From Amyelois transitella (Eukaryota > Arthropoda > Insecta > Lepidoptera > Pyralidae): 64,000 nucleotides of DNA. The notes beneath the pieces were generated by a model that was not told the origin of the DNA, searched no databases, and saw nothing but the letters and a program-made list of their open reading frames with translations. The stretch lies in contig NC_083512.1 of assembly GCF_032362555.1 (NCBI RefSeq), forward strand, positions 5,196,001 through 5,260,000. The letters run 5' to 3'. The translations under genes and the position numbers were made by a program. Below are positions 44,801-61,993 of this stretch, one piece after another; position 1 is the first letter of the stretch; each line of letters opens with the position of its first letter.

Positions 44801-44926
44801 AAGGCAAACTGGTAAATGTAAAACTTAAATTAGGACGGCAGATTCATTACACAAATAAAATAAAAACTAATTACCACTTAACGCGCAGCCAACTATACTC
44901 AAAATAATAATCGCGCGCAAATGCAT
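38857..44926 (-). CDS. CAP-domain secreted protein (venom allergen 5 / antigen-5-like)
   Basis: Exons 44926-44875, 44725-44607, 43941-43860, 43304-43120, 40340-40240, 38965-38857; 215 aa with phases agreeing. The first exon is a signal peptide (MHLRAIIILSIVGCALSG). CAP signatures: VDGHNARRLKLAHG (CAP4-type start with His), MKYLIWDDELAAKASKWA, GENIYM with the conserved Glu, the IGHYTQMAW block with the second His (split by an intron), and FLVCNYGPAGN. These His and Glu residues form the usual CAP cavity. Cysteines at both ends fit an antigen-5-like extracellular protein. CAP proteins of insects are secreted into saliva, venom or haemolymph and their activity is often unknown; no specific role is visible here. 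The fourth intron holds a mariner and a long-TIR transposon lies in the fifth. Confidence 0.94.
39348..40105. mobile_element. Long-TIR non-autonomous DNA element (758 bp)
   Basis: Outer ends are TAGCCCAGTCAT and its complement, and about 200 bp of each end are inverted copies (cctcggaatgaaagataata, ttggtttttcgcgtatatct and their complements). It is flanked by TTA on both sides (39345-39347, 40106-40108), consistent with a 3 bp target duplication as in PIF/Harbinger-type elements, though a TA duplication would also fit. There is no coding capacity. It lies in the last intron of the CAP gene. Confidence 0.8.
40675..42018 (+). mobile_element. mariner element (1344 bp) in CAP gene intron 4
   Basis: Flanked by TA (40673-40674, 42019-42020). 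The roughly 28 bp ends are inverted repeats with a few mismatches (left agtcagaaaagtatcggga; right, read inward, gtcaagaaagtagcagga). Length and target are standard for mariner. It is opposite in orientation to the host gene. Confidence 0.88.
40870..41967 (+). pseudogene. mariner transposase, broken by frameshift
   Basis: Start at MDKNIEQRVCLKFCIANG (40870) is preferred to the in-frame upstream ATG at 40795, which adds a hydrophobic leader. Visible are a helix-turn-helix region, PRSGRPSTS linker, VTGDETWVYEFD (first catalytic Asp) and WILHHDNV (second Asp). After LHHDNV the frame shifts: the continuing open frame leaves the family and ends at 41814, while the true C-terminus is seen in other frames to GDKINLDE and a stop at 41967. 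The third catalytic Asp region (MAPAD-like, here MARRL) is changed. The copy is therefore inactive unless complemented. Confidence 0.88.
42898..42950 (+). repeat. TATG-tailed repeat fragment
   Basis: Only the part cagtcttttcgagactgtta to ctgccccgtaaggga remains, in intron 4 of the CAP gene. Confidence 0.5.
43582..43798 (-). repeat. TATG-tailed dispersed repeat, copy 12 (internally deleted)
   Basis: Both ends present (tacatacatacatatggtc and cgggaaccacacggcact). A piece including the cgccttttacgac part is missing between caagtttgtaag and agatgg. It lies in CAP intron 3. Confidence 0.88.
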
Positions 44927-44979
44927 TGTTTAAAAATTAAACAAACGTTTGTTATGACCAGTTGCTAGTTTCAGCTCTG

Positions 44980-47900
44980 AATGAATTGTGTTGGACTTTT
45001 AATTCGCATCGCTTTGCGTTTACGTTTTATACTACACTAACAGTAGGTAAATATTATACTAAACACCACGCATCGCATTCACCAACTTATCTTTTAAAGC
45101 TAGATTTCCTTTTTCTAAATAGGGTTGTCACTCACCTGATCATGTTGACGAAAATATAGTCCGCTATGATAACAAAAAATAAGTACTTAAAATATAATTA
45201 ATATCTACTTTGTAACTTTACGTAATACACGAAATCATTTTCATTCGCAAACAAGGTATTTTAAACTAACATTATTTGCGAAAATAATAATGACAAATCT
45301 TTAAGTACGTAGTAATAAGTTGCACATGAATTATAAATCCTGGATTAGTATTTCTTTCTTTTCCCCTTATTCGTTACTTATTAGGATAAATGTTTTTAAA
45401 GTTAAATATTTAATTTAGGTATAATCCACATTTCGGAATTTCCCCATTCTATGGAGGCATAAGAACTGATATACCCCTTCTTAGGTATATTCCATCGTAA
45501 CGTTTCACGTAGAGTTCGAGAAATTCTTCGCCAACGGAATTCGCGGGCTAAAATTAGTTTGCTTTATAACTTTTATTCCTACCGTGCAACAATCGAAAGA
45601 ATTCTATGAATCATTCAACATTTTATGGTTAACTTCATTGTCCTTTAATGCAACTTGTGGTCAATAAAAATGCAAAGAATTTTCATAAATTAAGTAATTG
45701 AAATATCCTTGCAATTTAATATTTACTGTACTTACTCCAAGTTTTATTTAATCCTGCGTTATAAATAATCTGTGCAAAGAATAAAAGATCTGTGAAACCA
45801 CTGTGAATCGATGAATAAGGCATCAATACAATAATACCTATCAGTCTATTTGATTTATTTACATTTTGGTATCAAATAAAATCGAAGAAATCCCCAACCC
45901 TCTGCTAGGTTAAAAACTATGTTAATCGCAATGTCAAGTTAAAGACCATCACAAAAGCAATCGTACATTACATTAGCCTTAAAACGACAATAAATTAGCC
46001 ATATAGAAGAAGAGATAGACAGCATGAGAAATCCTACATTGTGTTGGTGTTGTTCCAGTAAGGTTGTTTGTAGGCATTGTTACTCAAGATGTTTTGCTCG
46101 TTTTCTTATCATGCCAGTCTGTCACTCGCGTGGAGAATTAACAAACAAAGTGCGTAAATAGCACTTTGTACAAAGGATAATAGACATACCTATGCTGAAA
46201 GAAATTTCTACATGTAAGTAGGTAGTATAAAAAGAACATAGATCTTTATTGATGAAATTCACTTTGATCCAACCACAAGTAGGCAGTGCTATATAGATAT
46301 ATATAGATTTAACCAGTACACCGCAGATTATAGTATACTAAAATAATGGGTTAAATGAACACAGGCGCAAATAAACGTGTATGAAATCCACTGACGATGG
46401 TACCGTTTATAAGTCGTGTTGTATCGAATCCCAAGCGACTATACGCGTGTGATGTATTTTATGTTCCCAACCATTGACGACCTTTTTTTCAGAGGGTATA
46501 TTTATTAGCCAAAAGTTGGTAATGCTTAAGTTATTTATAATACCTATTAGTTACCAACACCTCTCGAGGTAATATCTACAGGTTGGAGTCCAGGTCTCTG
46601 GGCGGTGCCAAACATATACCTAAACATTATTACTTTGCACCTGAATTACATAATTATTCATCAAGACGCAGACGGACATTTCTAACGATTAAATTTTATC
46701 AGTCACATTCTAATTTATTGAGAATTATGAAACGCGTGGTATTTCGCGAATTCCTGTATATGACTAAGTTTGTCGTAAAAAAATAATAAAATTCTTATAA
46801 TTATGTTATTACTCAACATGTGTCGTACGTAATGATGACAATTTTTTAATAACTAGAGGCAGAGGACTTGCGCCTCTACTGCTTCATTAGGGTCAGACAC
46901 TGACCCTGAAGTGAAATGTAGGCCAGAAACTTACTGGTTGCCAAACAGTAAGAGATGGCAAGTGGCGCGGGGGAGCTAGAGGGCATCGTCGGGGAATGCC
47001 TTGCGATCCCATGAAAGCCGCCCCGGAAAGATTTAGTGGGTAGGGTAGCACACTAGGTACCAGGAATATGTAAAAAGAATTTTCCCCTTAGAAAACAAAG
47101 TAAAGTTACATAGGTACCGTTTAACTGATCTTCTACAGTACTGAAATAAACTGTGAGCATTAATACAATAAAACAAATAAATCGATTTAATTTTTTTATT
47201 TATTTTCTAACAAGTATTTTGTATTCACATTGAGGAATTTTTACATATAAGATTTTGGGGTTGTTTATAAACACGATAGGTTTGTCCGCTTGAGCTGTTC
47301 ATATTTTTATCATAACTATTCATTATCAATTATTATTTTAAAATCACACAAGTTGGAATAAATCAATAACTTCGACAGCTTTCTTCTTTTCAGAAATTTG
47401 GTTATTAGCATTATAATATGTTTTTAAATTTTCGCTATTGCTAACTTGTTTGGAGAAAGCAGAATTTACACGAAATTAAAGTTACGTGAAAGATACTATA
47501 ATAAATTTTAATTTCCTGGGACTTTTTATTTCTCAGCAAGCTCCAAGACATTAAGCCATATGATTATAATAGTTTTATTTTATCTAATTTCGTTTTGGAA
47601 TAAGTAAAAATAATGTTCCATCTTTATTCACTTACAGACTACGTTGTAGACACAGATACACACGATTGCTGGGAATGCTAATTGTAACAAGTTTATAAAA
47701 ATGAGAAATTATTTCTGTCAATATCGACATCTGCGTATACATTGTTGCAATAGAAAATAAAGAAATTAAATACTGATGATATGATGGTACTTAACTTACC
47801 TACATAAATATATATATACACATAATAATAATGATTAGATATTATATATTTTGAGACTACAAATTCTTATCACAAAAAAAGAAGAAAACTCGTGTTTTAC

Positions 47901-49218
47901 GTTTTTATTACTCAATGTATAAAAAGATAAGTTCAGAATCATTATTTTGGTAAACAGGGAAAGCGTGTTATGAGTAACGAGATCCTACATTACTGATGTA
48001 TAATTGCGTAGTCAAAGTTAGATTTCAGAAATATTGATTTATTTTTAGAACACACACGTTTGCCTTAGCCATTTGCATTAAAAAAAATTATATATGAGCA
48101 CTATACAAGGAGAAGCACTACGAACACAAGTACTTAATGCAGGAAAAGTTGGATTAGTTGTCACGTCATAAAACGTGTCTCGGCGTCTTATTAATAGCTA
48201 TGTCTATTGATAAGTTCTAATATTAAAAAAAAATGTCATATATCCATAAAATGTCAAAAAAAACGGCGAAATAGAAAATCAATATATATTAGAAACAGCA
48301 TTCTAAAACGGGGCACAGAAATTGACGTTGAAGTCTTACAATAAAATATCCTTGTCCATCAGCATTGTTTATACATATCGTTATATATGTTATAATTTAT
48401 CAGTTTACTTTAGTCGGTAAGATTTGATGTTGCATTAGAATAAATAAAAAAATAAAAAATAAATACAATAGTTGTCGTCAAATTGAATTCTACTTAAGAT
48501 TAAGTTTAAAATCTACAAATAAAACCATTTGTAGAGTAAAAAAATAATAGGAAAAATAGTTTTCCATGGTATTTAGTAATATTACTAAAATTATTTATGC
48601 TCAAAATGCCATTTTTTTTATTTTTTATCCGAAATATTTCGCCAGTCACAGTCGTTTATTTTAATATAGCAGGCTTAGCCAAGTGTCAAACGCTCTGATG
48701 GTACCGAGTCGCTAACGCCTTATATTATTACACCACTACATATCGTGAAGCAGCCCATGCGCGTCCAGCGGCTAACAGTTAGACTTAGTATTTTCCGCCC
48801 GACCAGTGTTCTGTTCTATAATGAGGGTTACGAATGCTTTATAACAAAGATACAGGTGTGAAATATGAAATAATGCCTTAAAATGTCGAAATGCGTGATA
48901 TTTTACGTGCGAAATTACAAAGGACTTTTATGCACACCCTAATGAAAATTATACGTACACAAATTAAAAAGCATGCCTTTACGCATCCCACGCACACTAG
49001 AATAAAAATATGTTTTTTTTTTTTAAATTGTATGGTATCACTCCGTCAAGTGCTTTATTTATGGCTATCGCTTTGGCGGCGTTTTTTTTGTTTGTCTAGA
49101 AGGGCAGTTTCTACTTCTACATATCGATCAAACATGGATAATCGTAAAGTTACATCAATGATTTGAATTTTTAAATTGGCATTATGAGCATAAATATTAA
49201 AAAAATAAAAAAATTGTT
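44980..49218. other. Gene-poor spacer between CAP and FAM76 genes
   Basis: No exon recognised on either strand. Open frames here are short and of random composition. The only structured part is a GC-richer block at 46850-47070. Otherwise AT-rich DNA. Part of the right side may be FAM76 3' untranslated sequence. Confidence 0.5.
46850..47070 (+). repeat. GC-rich block with three hairpins, possible retroelement 3' end
   Basis: Much less AT-rich than its surroundings (gtggcgcgggggagctag, gaaagccgccccggaaag). Three stem-loops follow one another: 46855-46877 (AGAGGC/GCCTCT), 46889-46907 (AGGGTCA/TGACCCT, 5 nt loop) and 46930-46952 (CTTACTG/CAGTAAG, 9 nt loop). It may be the 3' region of a non-LTR retroelement, but no coding part is attached. 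Confidence 0.4.
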
Positions 49219-53602
<4,384 letters not shown>

Positions 53603-54429
53603 TATGATAAGTATATTATGAACTAACACAAAATAAAATTCAAATAATTTTTGTTTTAGTAAAATCGGTAACACAGAAACCAAAAATAAAAAAATATTTT
53701 CGACGCAACAACCACCCAACAAACTATCGCTGTAAAGATGGCGACTGCAGTTGCCAACTGTTTTCGACAAAAAGGCGCAAATTTTAAAGCAAGTAATTTA
53801 TATATTTATTTATATTTATATAACTATTAACTTTATATGTAAATGCAAGTATTTTTACTTTGACTTTCAACCGCGACGGGCACCCCGCGCGCGACTTCCA
53901 GCTCTAAATACGAAAATTTTGAGCTGAGCGCGTAGCGTGAAGTTGGCAACATTTTTAGTATTGCCCATAATAATTTACATTCAAGAACAGTAAGTACCTC
54001 AAACGAAAAGTTGACTTGACCAGCGGTATTTCATATTTCATAAAATTATATATGATGATAGAAATGACAATAAGGGGACAAAGCAGGCATCTTAAGTCTT
54101 AACTGGGCAAATTGCGTGTATATATTAACAAAACGTCCCCGATTTAAACAAGATATGTTCGTCATTCCTACATTCCTATTCTACCCTTCCCTTACTTTAA
54201 TATTTGCTTCTTCGTATCACTTCAAACCATCGCATTGGCAGAATCATCAAAAGTTCGGTGGAAGCCATAATATAGAAAAGAAAGGAAGAAGTATTTGCTT
54301 AGTCAACCTGCTCTAATACATCCTCTCGACATGACCAAATTCATCTAAGCATTTCCTTTTCTATTCGTGTCACTATCTCTTACACATAAACTATTATTTA
54401 ATCTTCTGTCACATAACTTAAACTGAGAG

Positions 54430-54495
54430 TGACCTTTCAGTCTTTCCGGGACTGTTGGCTTTATTGATATAGACGTGATTAAATGTAGGTATGTA
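54430..54495 (+). repeat. TATG-tailed repeat fragment
   Basis: Only the 3' part: cctttcagtctttccgggac to gatatagacgtgattaaatg and a decayed tail. Confidence 0.55.
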
Positions 54496-54517
54496 ATTTT
54501 ACAAACGTATAAAGATA

Positions 54518-54625
54518 GTAAAACCTGATCGTCCGCATAGCGAAGGCATTTGACGATTAATTCATTCATGTAATCCTTTTTCAGACTCTTCTAATCAAGG
54601 CAAACAACTATCCATGAACAGCTTG
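54518..54625 (-). pseudogene. LINE reverse-transcriptase fragment
   Basis: On the minus strand one frame gives LFMDSC and, after stops and a shift, another gives MNELIVKCLRYADDQVLL. These match the LINE at 23880-25091 (LFNLFMDSC ... MNELLVKCLLYADDQVIL). It is a decayed internal piece of the same family, unlike the tail-only copies. Confidence 0.8.
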
Positions 54626-54765
54626 AAAGGCGAAAGGCAAAATACAGATTTTTCTTTTTTTCTAATATCCAACGTGATGTCATATGGTATTTAGTTGTAT
54701 GAGCGTCGAATTGAAAATATCATGACATGCTGTTTTGGTGGTAAAATACGCCGCCGACTTATCAT

Positions 54766-55050
54766 GCCGTATGGTACCCGGACCCAATAAAAAAAAGAAT
54801 AAGACTACTTCATCTCTTTCCCATGGATGTCGTAAAAGACGGCTGAGGGATGGGCTTATAAACTTGGGATTTTTTTAGGTGATGGGCTAGCAACCTGTCA
54901 CTATTTGAATCTTAATACTTTAATACTAATAATACCTACTTATTATTAAGCCTAACAGCTGAATGTGGACAGCCCTGACAGGGCTGTCAGTCTTACAAGA
55001 CTGCTGGCTCTGTCTACCTCGCAAGGTATATAGATGTGATTATATAAATG
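54766..55050 (+). repeat. TATG-tailed dispersed repeat, copy 15
   Basis: From gccgtatggtacccggacc to cgcaaggtatatagatgtg, with small insertions (an AT-rich stretch after tttgaatc and a duplicated gacagccctgacagggc). It ends about 360 bp before the NPAT start codon. Confidence 0.82.
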
Positions 55051-55410
55051 AATATATTCGTATTGAAATAATAAGTTTTACATTCATTAATGTTTTTAAT
55101 GTAGACAATGTGCATTCGTCTAAATCCGTTCAAATCTATTCTATTCTAATAAATGAATGACTAATCATGCCATTGCCGCGCCTCAACCTGAAAGATTAAG
55201 ATGTATCAATGTCAAGTCGAATAACCGTCATTGATGTCAATGTCATTTATAAAGATTAAAATCAAACAAAACCAATACAAAAAATTGTGCGTGGTTTGGT
55301 TTGGTTTTGATCTGTATTTCTTTTTCTGCAATGTTTATTACGATTAAAATCAATTTTTTGTGTTGATTATTAGTGGCGACACACAAGTGTTGTAATGTTT
55401 TAAATAAGCA

Positions 55411-58400
55411 ATGTCAGGAATGGCCATACCTCCGTTCCCTTCACTGGATCTTGCAAAGCTTGTCTTGGGTGAGCTTCCTTTGGCGGGAATCTTATTTCTA
55501 TAACGGACTATGTTATGGCAATATCATGGTGTCATTTCTTTGTTTTCCAGGATACTTGGCTGAGGAACAGCTTATGACAGCATATGATGAATTTCTCCAA
55601 GCAAGCCCTTATTTAGATGCTCTTCGTAATGAGTATGATAGAATTTTTATGACATCGCTCAAAAATATTCTGGCAGAATATAGAGCAGTCAAAATATTTG
55701 GTTAGTATACACTCGAGGTATCCGCCCATTGAGTACCTAGTTCAGTAACAATCTCATAACTATTTAGGTATTAGTAGTATAAAATTTTGATTGCAATTGT
55801 GTCTCATATTTGTCACTAGGTTATTAGGTTCTATCAGTCTTAATAATTTCTAGAGAAAAGTGGCTTCTTTACACTATATTATATTATCATGGATTAGATA
55901 TTGACATGGTATATCTAATCCATGATAAAATAACTTCACAAGTACTAATAAAAATATAAAAGGTGGTTTCTAGTTATGGAAGCATTTTTGTATATGTAAG
56001 TAAGTTAGTAAGTAAATGCTTTATTGTTCACTTAAGGAGTACATTACAAATAAAAACAGTACAGTACAAAGGCTTATCCCTAAGTGGGATCTCATCCAGC
56101 CAACCTGACAATAAGATATATATAACCTGATAATAAGATATATATAACCTGACAATATCATATTTTATTTTCATATTATAAAAATTGACAAAGTATGTAA
56201 ATGTATATGCTGTCAGTTTTCTTGCTAAACTTTCTATTTTCGGTCCTTTCAAAAATATTTTTCTGTTATTGATGTTGATTTTAAATACTTTCAGTGGAGA
56301 CATGTAAACCATTTGCTTTGAGGAAGAAGTTGATTCAATGTACTAATCTTCTGGATGTGGTGAAATTTCTCATCAACCATGTAGATTTAAACAAGATACA
56401 GTCACAGGACACCAGTAATTCCAGAAATAAGTAAGTGTTTGAAATAATTCATATGAATTACATTACTCATATGAATCTTGATTCAATAAACAAGAAATTT
56501 TCATAATGTTTCTTTTAAGTTCAGGTGTCAAAGGTCATGGATAAGCTACTAAAGATTCAAAAAAATTATTACAATATGAATAATGTTTCATATCCAAGAC
56601 CAATATTTTAGGTTAGGATGTAAATTTGTTGAAATGTTCTGCAGTTTTTAATTTTGTTAAGAATCTTATGTATGAAATTGTTCAGTCAATAAATAAGTAT
56701 AATAATATAAATGCCATCTGTTTGCTATCAGAAAAATAAAGGCAAGGCAATGAGCAAAAAAAAAAAATTGATTTATCAATGTTGCAAGCTTACTTTTAAT
56801 TACATTGAGTAATAAGGGGTCTAGTCTTTAAAAAATATATATACCAGTCTAAGTGAAATAGCTTTCAACATTTTGTGTTCTATTTCTATGTCATTGACTA
56901 TTGAATTACAAAAAACAATACTGTTAGACAGTATATTGAGTATTAAGACTTGATCCATGATTGTAACTTAGTTACCAATATAACAAGGATCATTCCATTT
57001 GATACTCAAATTGTGTTTCAGTTCAGAGAAACCAACTTCTTCAATTGAATCAAGGTCGTGTGAAGTTTGTGTGTCATCAAAATTAACTGCCTGTGTATGC
57101 AAGAATCGACTGTCAGTGCACGCACCCACAGCCAGTTCTCACTCGACCAGCAACAGTGAACTCTCTGTTAGAGACAGTTCTATTGAAACTACTGCTCTAT
57201 CTGATCTGCCAGGTACCTATATCACTAATTCTTCTATATTTCTTTTTATTAAATCCCTAAAAAAATAGTGTGTCACTAGTTACAGCTTCATTAAGATTTC
57301 TGTTATTTTTTGGGAACTCCAAAACTAAACCATATTAAGAAGAGTTTGTTTTATTTCAGGTAATCATGGCTCAACAAGGAAAAGACATGTTAAAACACTC
57401 GACAAAGATTCTACAGTTTCAAATTTTAGCTCTGGAAGTGGGCAACAAGAAACTGCTGTCAAACAATCATCTGCTATACTCAGAAATACAGCTGACAATC
57501 AAACTTCTCACACTCTTACAAGTCATGAACATGATTATCAGAATGCTAATATACCATTAGTAAGTCCTTGGTTTTGTTGTATGTGAATCTGGGTTTCCTT
57601 TGTTAAAAAAAACTATTGAGACCGTTACAAACAGGTTTTGAAAATATTATTGACTGTTCATTAAGTCTTACCAATTGACTTAGGGCAAAAATACATTTTT
57701 TGTATGTATGTATGTTTGTTTGTGTCGGGGTATCATATATTAAATACTTTATTATTTCTTTCAGGTTAAGGCTCTGGATGAGTCACAAGAGAAGATAAAA
57801 GAGTTCAATGATATTTTGAACCGTGTTTGTAATAAAAATAGTCACATACAACAAGGATGTGTTGATCAAAGAGTGTCAAATGCTGGCACTTTTCAAGATT
57901 TTGCAACTGGAATGATTGGTAAATATGAAGACTGTAATTAAGATGACTTAACAATTTACATAAAAACAAATTACGTTTTCATAAATACTTATAGAATGAA
58001 AGGAGCCTTTCATGTTTCTTAACTTGATTGACTGAAATGACTGATCCTGTGGCTTTGGTTTGTATTATATCACCTAATCCAGGATCATGGTCATAAATGG
58101 CGCATCTCGGGCCCCCCTCCAGAAAGGTGAGGACGTAACTGGGACTAACACCAAGAGGAACATATGCATAGTCCATAGTTTTTAAATTAATTTTAAAAAT
58201 TTGTCTTTTACATAATATATAGATAAAATTCGATTTTTTTGTAGGTGGTGATAATAGAAATTATGTACCTGATTCAAGTACTTGCGAAAATATTAATATG
58301 CAGTAAGTATATACTCATGTTTAGGTATCTAAGTAAGTTATAACAAGTATTGATGTTTTATGCAAGTACCTATGCGAAATATCTTTATAACTATATACAT

Positions 58401-61400
58401 ATATTGAACAAGTAATTTAATTAGTATTCAGACTTGTTTTTTTTAAATTTTAATTATCGTTTTTACAGAGTTCCCATGACCAAAGAAAAACATTGTAAAG
58501 ACACACCTTTACTTGCGACTGCAAAAAAAAGTAGACGGCATGTAAAAAAATCTATCGTTGTTGTTGCAAAACTATCTGACAACTCAATACAATCAAACGA
58601 AGTTATTGACGTCGATGCAATTGAAGAAGTTCCTAGAAGAAAACCTAAATCTGAACAAAGCAAGATTAAAATATTATCTGATGTCAAAGTTGGCAATGAA
58701 ACACTTAACAATAATTTAAATGCAATTCTACAAAACGCCACTTCTACGCCTATGTTGAAAATGCAAACGGTTATGATTAACGGTACACCAGTATATAACC
58801 CAGTTATAAATTCGATTCCTCATAATTTCACTAAAGATGAAATAATGGCGATGCCTACGATAATCATTACGCCAGTGTCAGGTAAAAAATTGTATAGAAA
58901 GTTTAAAATAATATTAATATTTTTATAAATTGAGAAATCCCTATGTGTGGGTTTGAGGTTTTATTACATTTAATATTTTCAGGTCAACCTACATCTGCAT
59001 TAGTTGGACAGCCACCACAAGTAATGGCTCAATCACAGACAATTCATAAAATGCCAGAATTCATCCCAGTTTCGAGTAGTTACTCAGCACAGTCCATAGA
59101 ACCTTTATTTATTGAAGTTTCGTCAAATAATAGCGCCTGCACGATGACACAGCCTGCTGGAATCTTAAACAGTGTAGGGCAGATTAATCAGGCCCAACAA
59201 GGGCTTATTACTAGTGTTCCCTCTACTAATATTACCAGTACTACCAATACTGTGGCTGGTTCTGAAAACGGTAAACCTATGGACACTATAAGCGCGTCCG
59301 TACCAAAAGATAATGTTATAGCATCAGGCACTGAAACTAGTACTCCACAGGTAATTCCACCTACTAGAAAATCGTGCTCAACACCGCGCCGTACTTCTCA
59401 TGTTAGAGTTTTAGATTTCACTACCCCAAGACGGATACTACATGAGACAATTAATGAGGTCCAGACATCTAATGATGCTGAAATTGTATTAAGTAAAAGT
59501 CCCAATATCATTGTGAATAATACTGTAACAAAGAACGACAAATGTTCCAAAGTAAAAGTTGTTGGCCCTTGTGGTGACTGCAGGCAAATAAAATATAAAG
59601 AAAACAATAAAAGTAATCCAGAAACAAGCAAAAAGAACTGGGATTCGGATTTACGTGCTCTTATTGCAGGACAGCCGAGTGTTTCTACAAATAAAAAAGT
59701 ATCTGTTGAAAGAAAAAAAGCTTCCAAAAAGAAGAAGGTTGATAAGGAGTCTAAAAAAGAAGACGACGGTAAGAATAGTTCTCCCAAAAAAAAGGTTTCT
59801 AAAACTAAGAAAATCAGTACACGAAAAACCAACAAAATCATAGTTTCAGCTACTGAGGAACCAGAGAAGAACTCCGAAAATCAAAACGTCGATATTCCCA
59901 TAAAACCAACCATAAATATTATATCGGGCCATGATTGGGAGGCCTCACACCAAGAAACTGAAAAAGTACACAAATCCAATAGCGACGAACAGGATACCCC
60001 AGAATTGGAACGAATTTCTTTGGAAAAAGTAATGGGTGCTCGACTTAATATATCCGACTTACTAGAGACTCCTTATAAGCAAGCTTTGTATGACATACAA
60101 ATGGAAACACCCAGATTCCTAGGCCCCGATTTACCAGATGAGCCAATGTCCGATATTAAAATAATGAATATACCTACTCCTCGTTTTTTAAACACTTCTA
60201 AAGGTGGGCAGGCAACACCGTCTTCATACTGCTCTCGGCCAACTGACTATTCAAGTGGCGGATCTTATTATAAACCTGACGACCAAGACTACATGCCTCT
60301 ACCTGAGCATATAGGATGTTCTATATCTACGTCAAAGGATAATGTGGAGAATAAATCGGTCGCAGAAGCTGATGAGGAACAAAAAGAAAAAAATAATACA
60401 ATGAAATCCTCTCGACCTGTTAGACAGTGTGCCAAAAATGTAACTTATTTCAATCATAACGTAAATAAAACAAAAGATGAAAACAATAAAGCATTAAATG
60501 ATACAATTGAAGAAGAATTGACGAGCGAAGCATCGTTCTTGCAAAACTCACCTGAACCAAAAATAGCCAAGGAAGAAATATCAAAAAAGAAAGAAGGTAC
60601 ACCTAAAGTAAGACCTAAATGTGATAAACCAAAAAGTCAACGATCAGCATCAAAGAAAAATAAGTCTCCGAAAAAAGAGGTATCTAAATCGTTTATGAAG
60701 ATAAGACCTAGAAGGTCTACACCTATAAAAGATGTTAAAGGATCTAAGAGAAGATCGTCTGAAGGGCGAGCTCCCAAATCGCAGACTAAGAAACGAACAA
60801 CAAGCAAAGAAAGAAATATTAATAGTTCACCTGCTGCAGCGATACCCACAAAATCGCGGAGAAAATCTTCTATTCCAAGAAAGCTACTTTGTCCAAACAA
60901 TTCGGAGAGTTCTGGCCATGATTCCCCAGATTTGATTAAGAAACAGAAAGAAATTGACGCCCTTCATAAGGCACATTTACAATCTGCACATGATTCTGAT
61001 ACGGAACAACTTAAACTTCGATGGTCTGATGATGGATCCCAAGACGGAAAGTTTAAAGGATTTAATGATAATCTGACAAACGATAGTGATGACATAAGTA
61101 AAATACAAGAATATATCAAAACTACTGTATGTAGCAAACCAGTTGTCAGCGAAAGTGGTTGTAGTTTACAAATTGATTTAGTAAAAAGGGGATTTGATCT
61201 CGAAACAGCTAAAAAAATTGAGCGTGATTTGCTCGATACGCCACCACGCAATAAACCAGATACTTTTGTACCTAAATCTTTTGAAAATGAACCAAATTGT
61301 GAAGAAACTAATTTAGAGAAAACAATAGAGTCAGAAAGTAGCATTTGTAATAATTTACAAATTGTTCAAGACGAAGTAGAGCCGGATGACGAGGAAGAAG

Positions 61401-61993
61401 AAATAGAATTATCTGTTGTTGAGTGTAATGAAGACACAAACAATTATTTTACATGTTTCCATGACGGGAATAAGGAAGCCACTACTTCTGTAAAACTTAA
61501 AGATAAATTTTGTATGGAAGTATGTATGGAAGATGGTGTACCTATTAGATTAAGAGCAACTCCTTTTATAACGCTTTATGATTTCGAGTATGGAAATGAA
61601 AAACTTAACGATACTCAAGATATAGAAGAGACCCGAAGAGCTGTATCGTCTATAAAATTTCAAACACCCTCAAAAGAAGCAGCAATGAAAGCACAATGTT
61701 TCGAGATATTTGATTCAACTTTGACAAGCTTGGATACGCCATTAAAAGTTAATACTCCGAGAATATCTGAGACTGAAGTGACAGTTACCCAAATTGTTTT
61801 AGAAGTAGAAAAAGTTGAGGTTAAAGAAAAGGCTGAGATCAAGAAACGGAAGAGATTACAAAGTGGAAATACGTCTGATGACTCTGTGACTGACAGTAAG
61901 AAATCTAAAACTGAAGCACAGTTATTGTTAAATTCAGCGACATTCCAGAATATGGATATAGAGACTGTATTAAGTAAACTGCACGGTCCTTAG
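55411..61993 (+). CDS. mxc: NPAT / multi sex combs (Mxc)-like histone locus body protein
   Basis: Exons 55411-55468, 55551-55700, 56295-56430, 57022-57212, 57360-57559, 57765-57918, 58245-58302, 58469-58881, 58983-61993; 1456 aa with all phases in order. The N-terminus is a LisH domain: LDLAKLVLGYLAEEQL, then YDEFLQASPYLDAL and LKNILAEYRAVK, closely parallel to the DVARLVLGYLQQENL start of NPAT. NPAT/Mxc scaffolds the histone locus body in the nucleus and switches on histone genes in S phase under cyclin E/CDK2. The rest is low-complexity, Ser/Lys/Glu-rich and disordered, with about a dozen S/T-P sites (TTPRR, ETPRFLG, PTPRFLN, STPIKD, DTPPRNK, DTPLKV), several of CDK form, and basic runs that may be nuclear signals. 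The C-terminus ends LSKLHGP. Most of the protein is in one 3 kb last exon. The family call rests on the LisH region. Confidence 0.85.
58012..58160 (-). repeat. Repeat of the GAGGAAACCTGCACA family in NPAT intron 6
   Basis: Partial copy with cctaatccaggatcatggtc and ctccagaaaggtgaggacg, as in 32500-32545. Confidence 0.45.

Larger units (their letters stand above)
53603..55410. promoter_or_regulatory. Spacer between divergent FAM76 and NPAT genes
   Basis: 1.8 kb that must hold both promoters. Next to FAM76 it is TATA-less by eye, with a GC-richer patch at 53872-53900 (accgcgacgggcaccccg). The part near NPAT is filled by repeats: an RT fragment at 54518-54625 and TATG copies at 54430-54495 and 54766-55050. 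No specific factor site can be assigned. Confidence 0.4.

Noticed and set aside
38857-44926. A further S28 protease or part of the neighbouring protease gene
   Set aside because: Considered because it is next to the S28 gene on the same strand; the joined exons clearly show CAP-domain motifs and their own signal peptide and stop.
48891-49166. 91-codon frame downstream of FAM76
   Set aside because: Composition looks like translated non-coding AT-rich DNA; no motif or signal peptide is convincing.
59398-59841. Long minus-strand frames opposite the NPAT last exon
   Set aside because: Leu/Phe/Ser-rich shadows of a Lys/Glu-rich coding strand.
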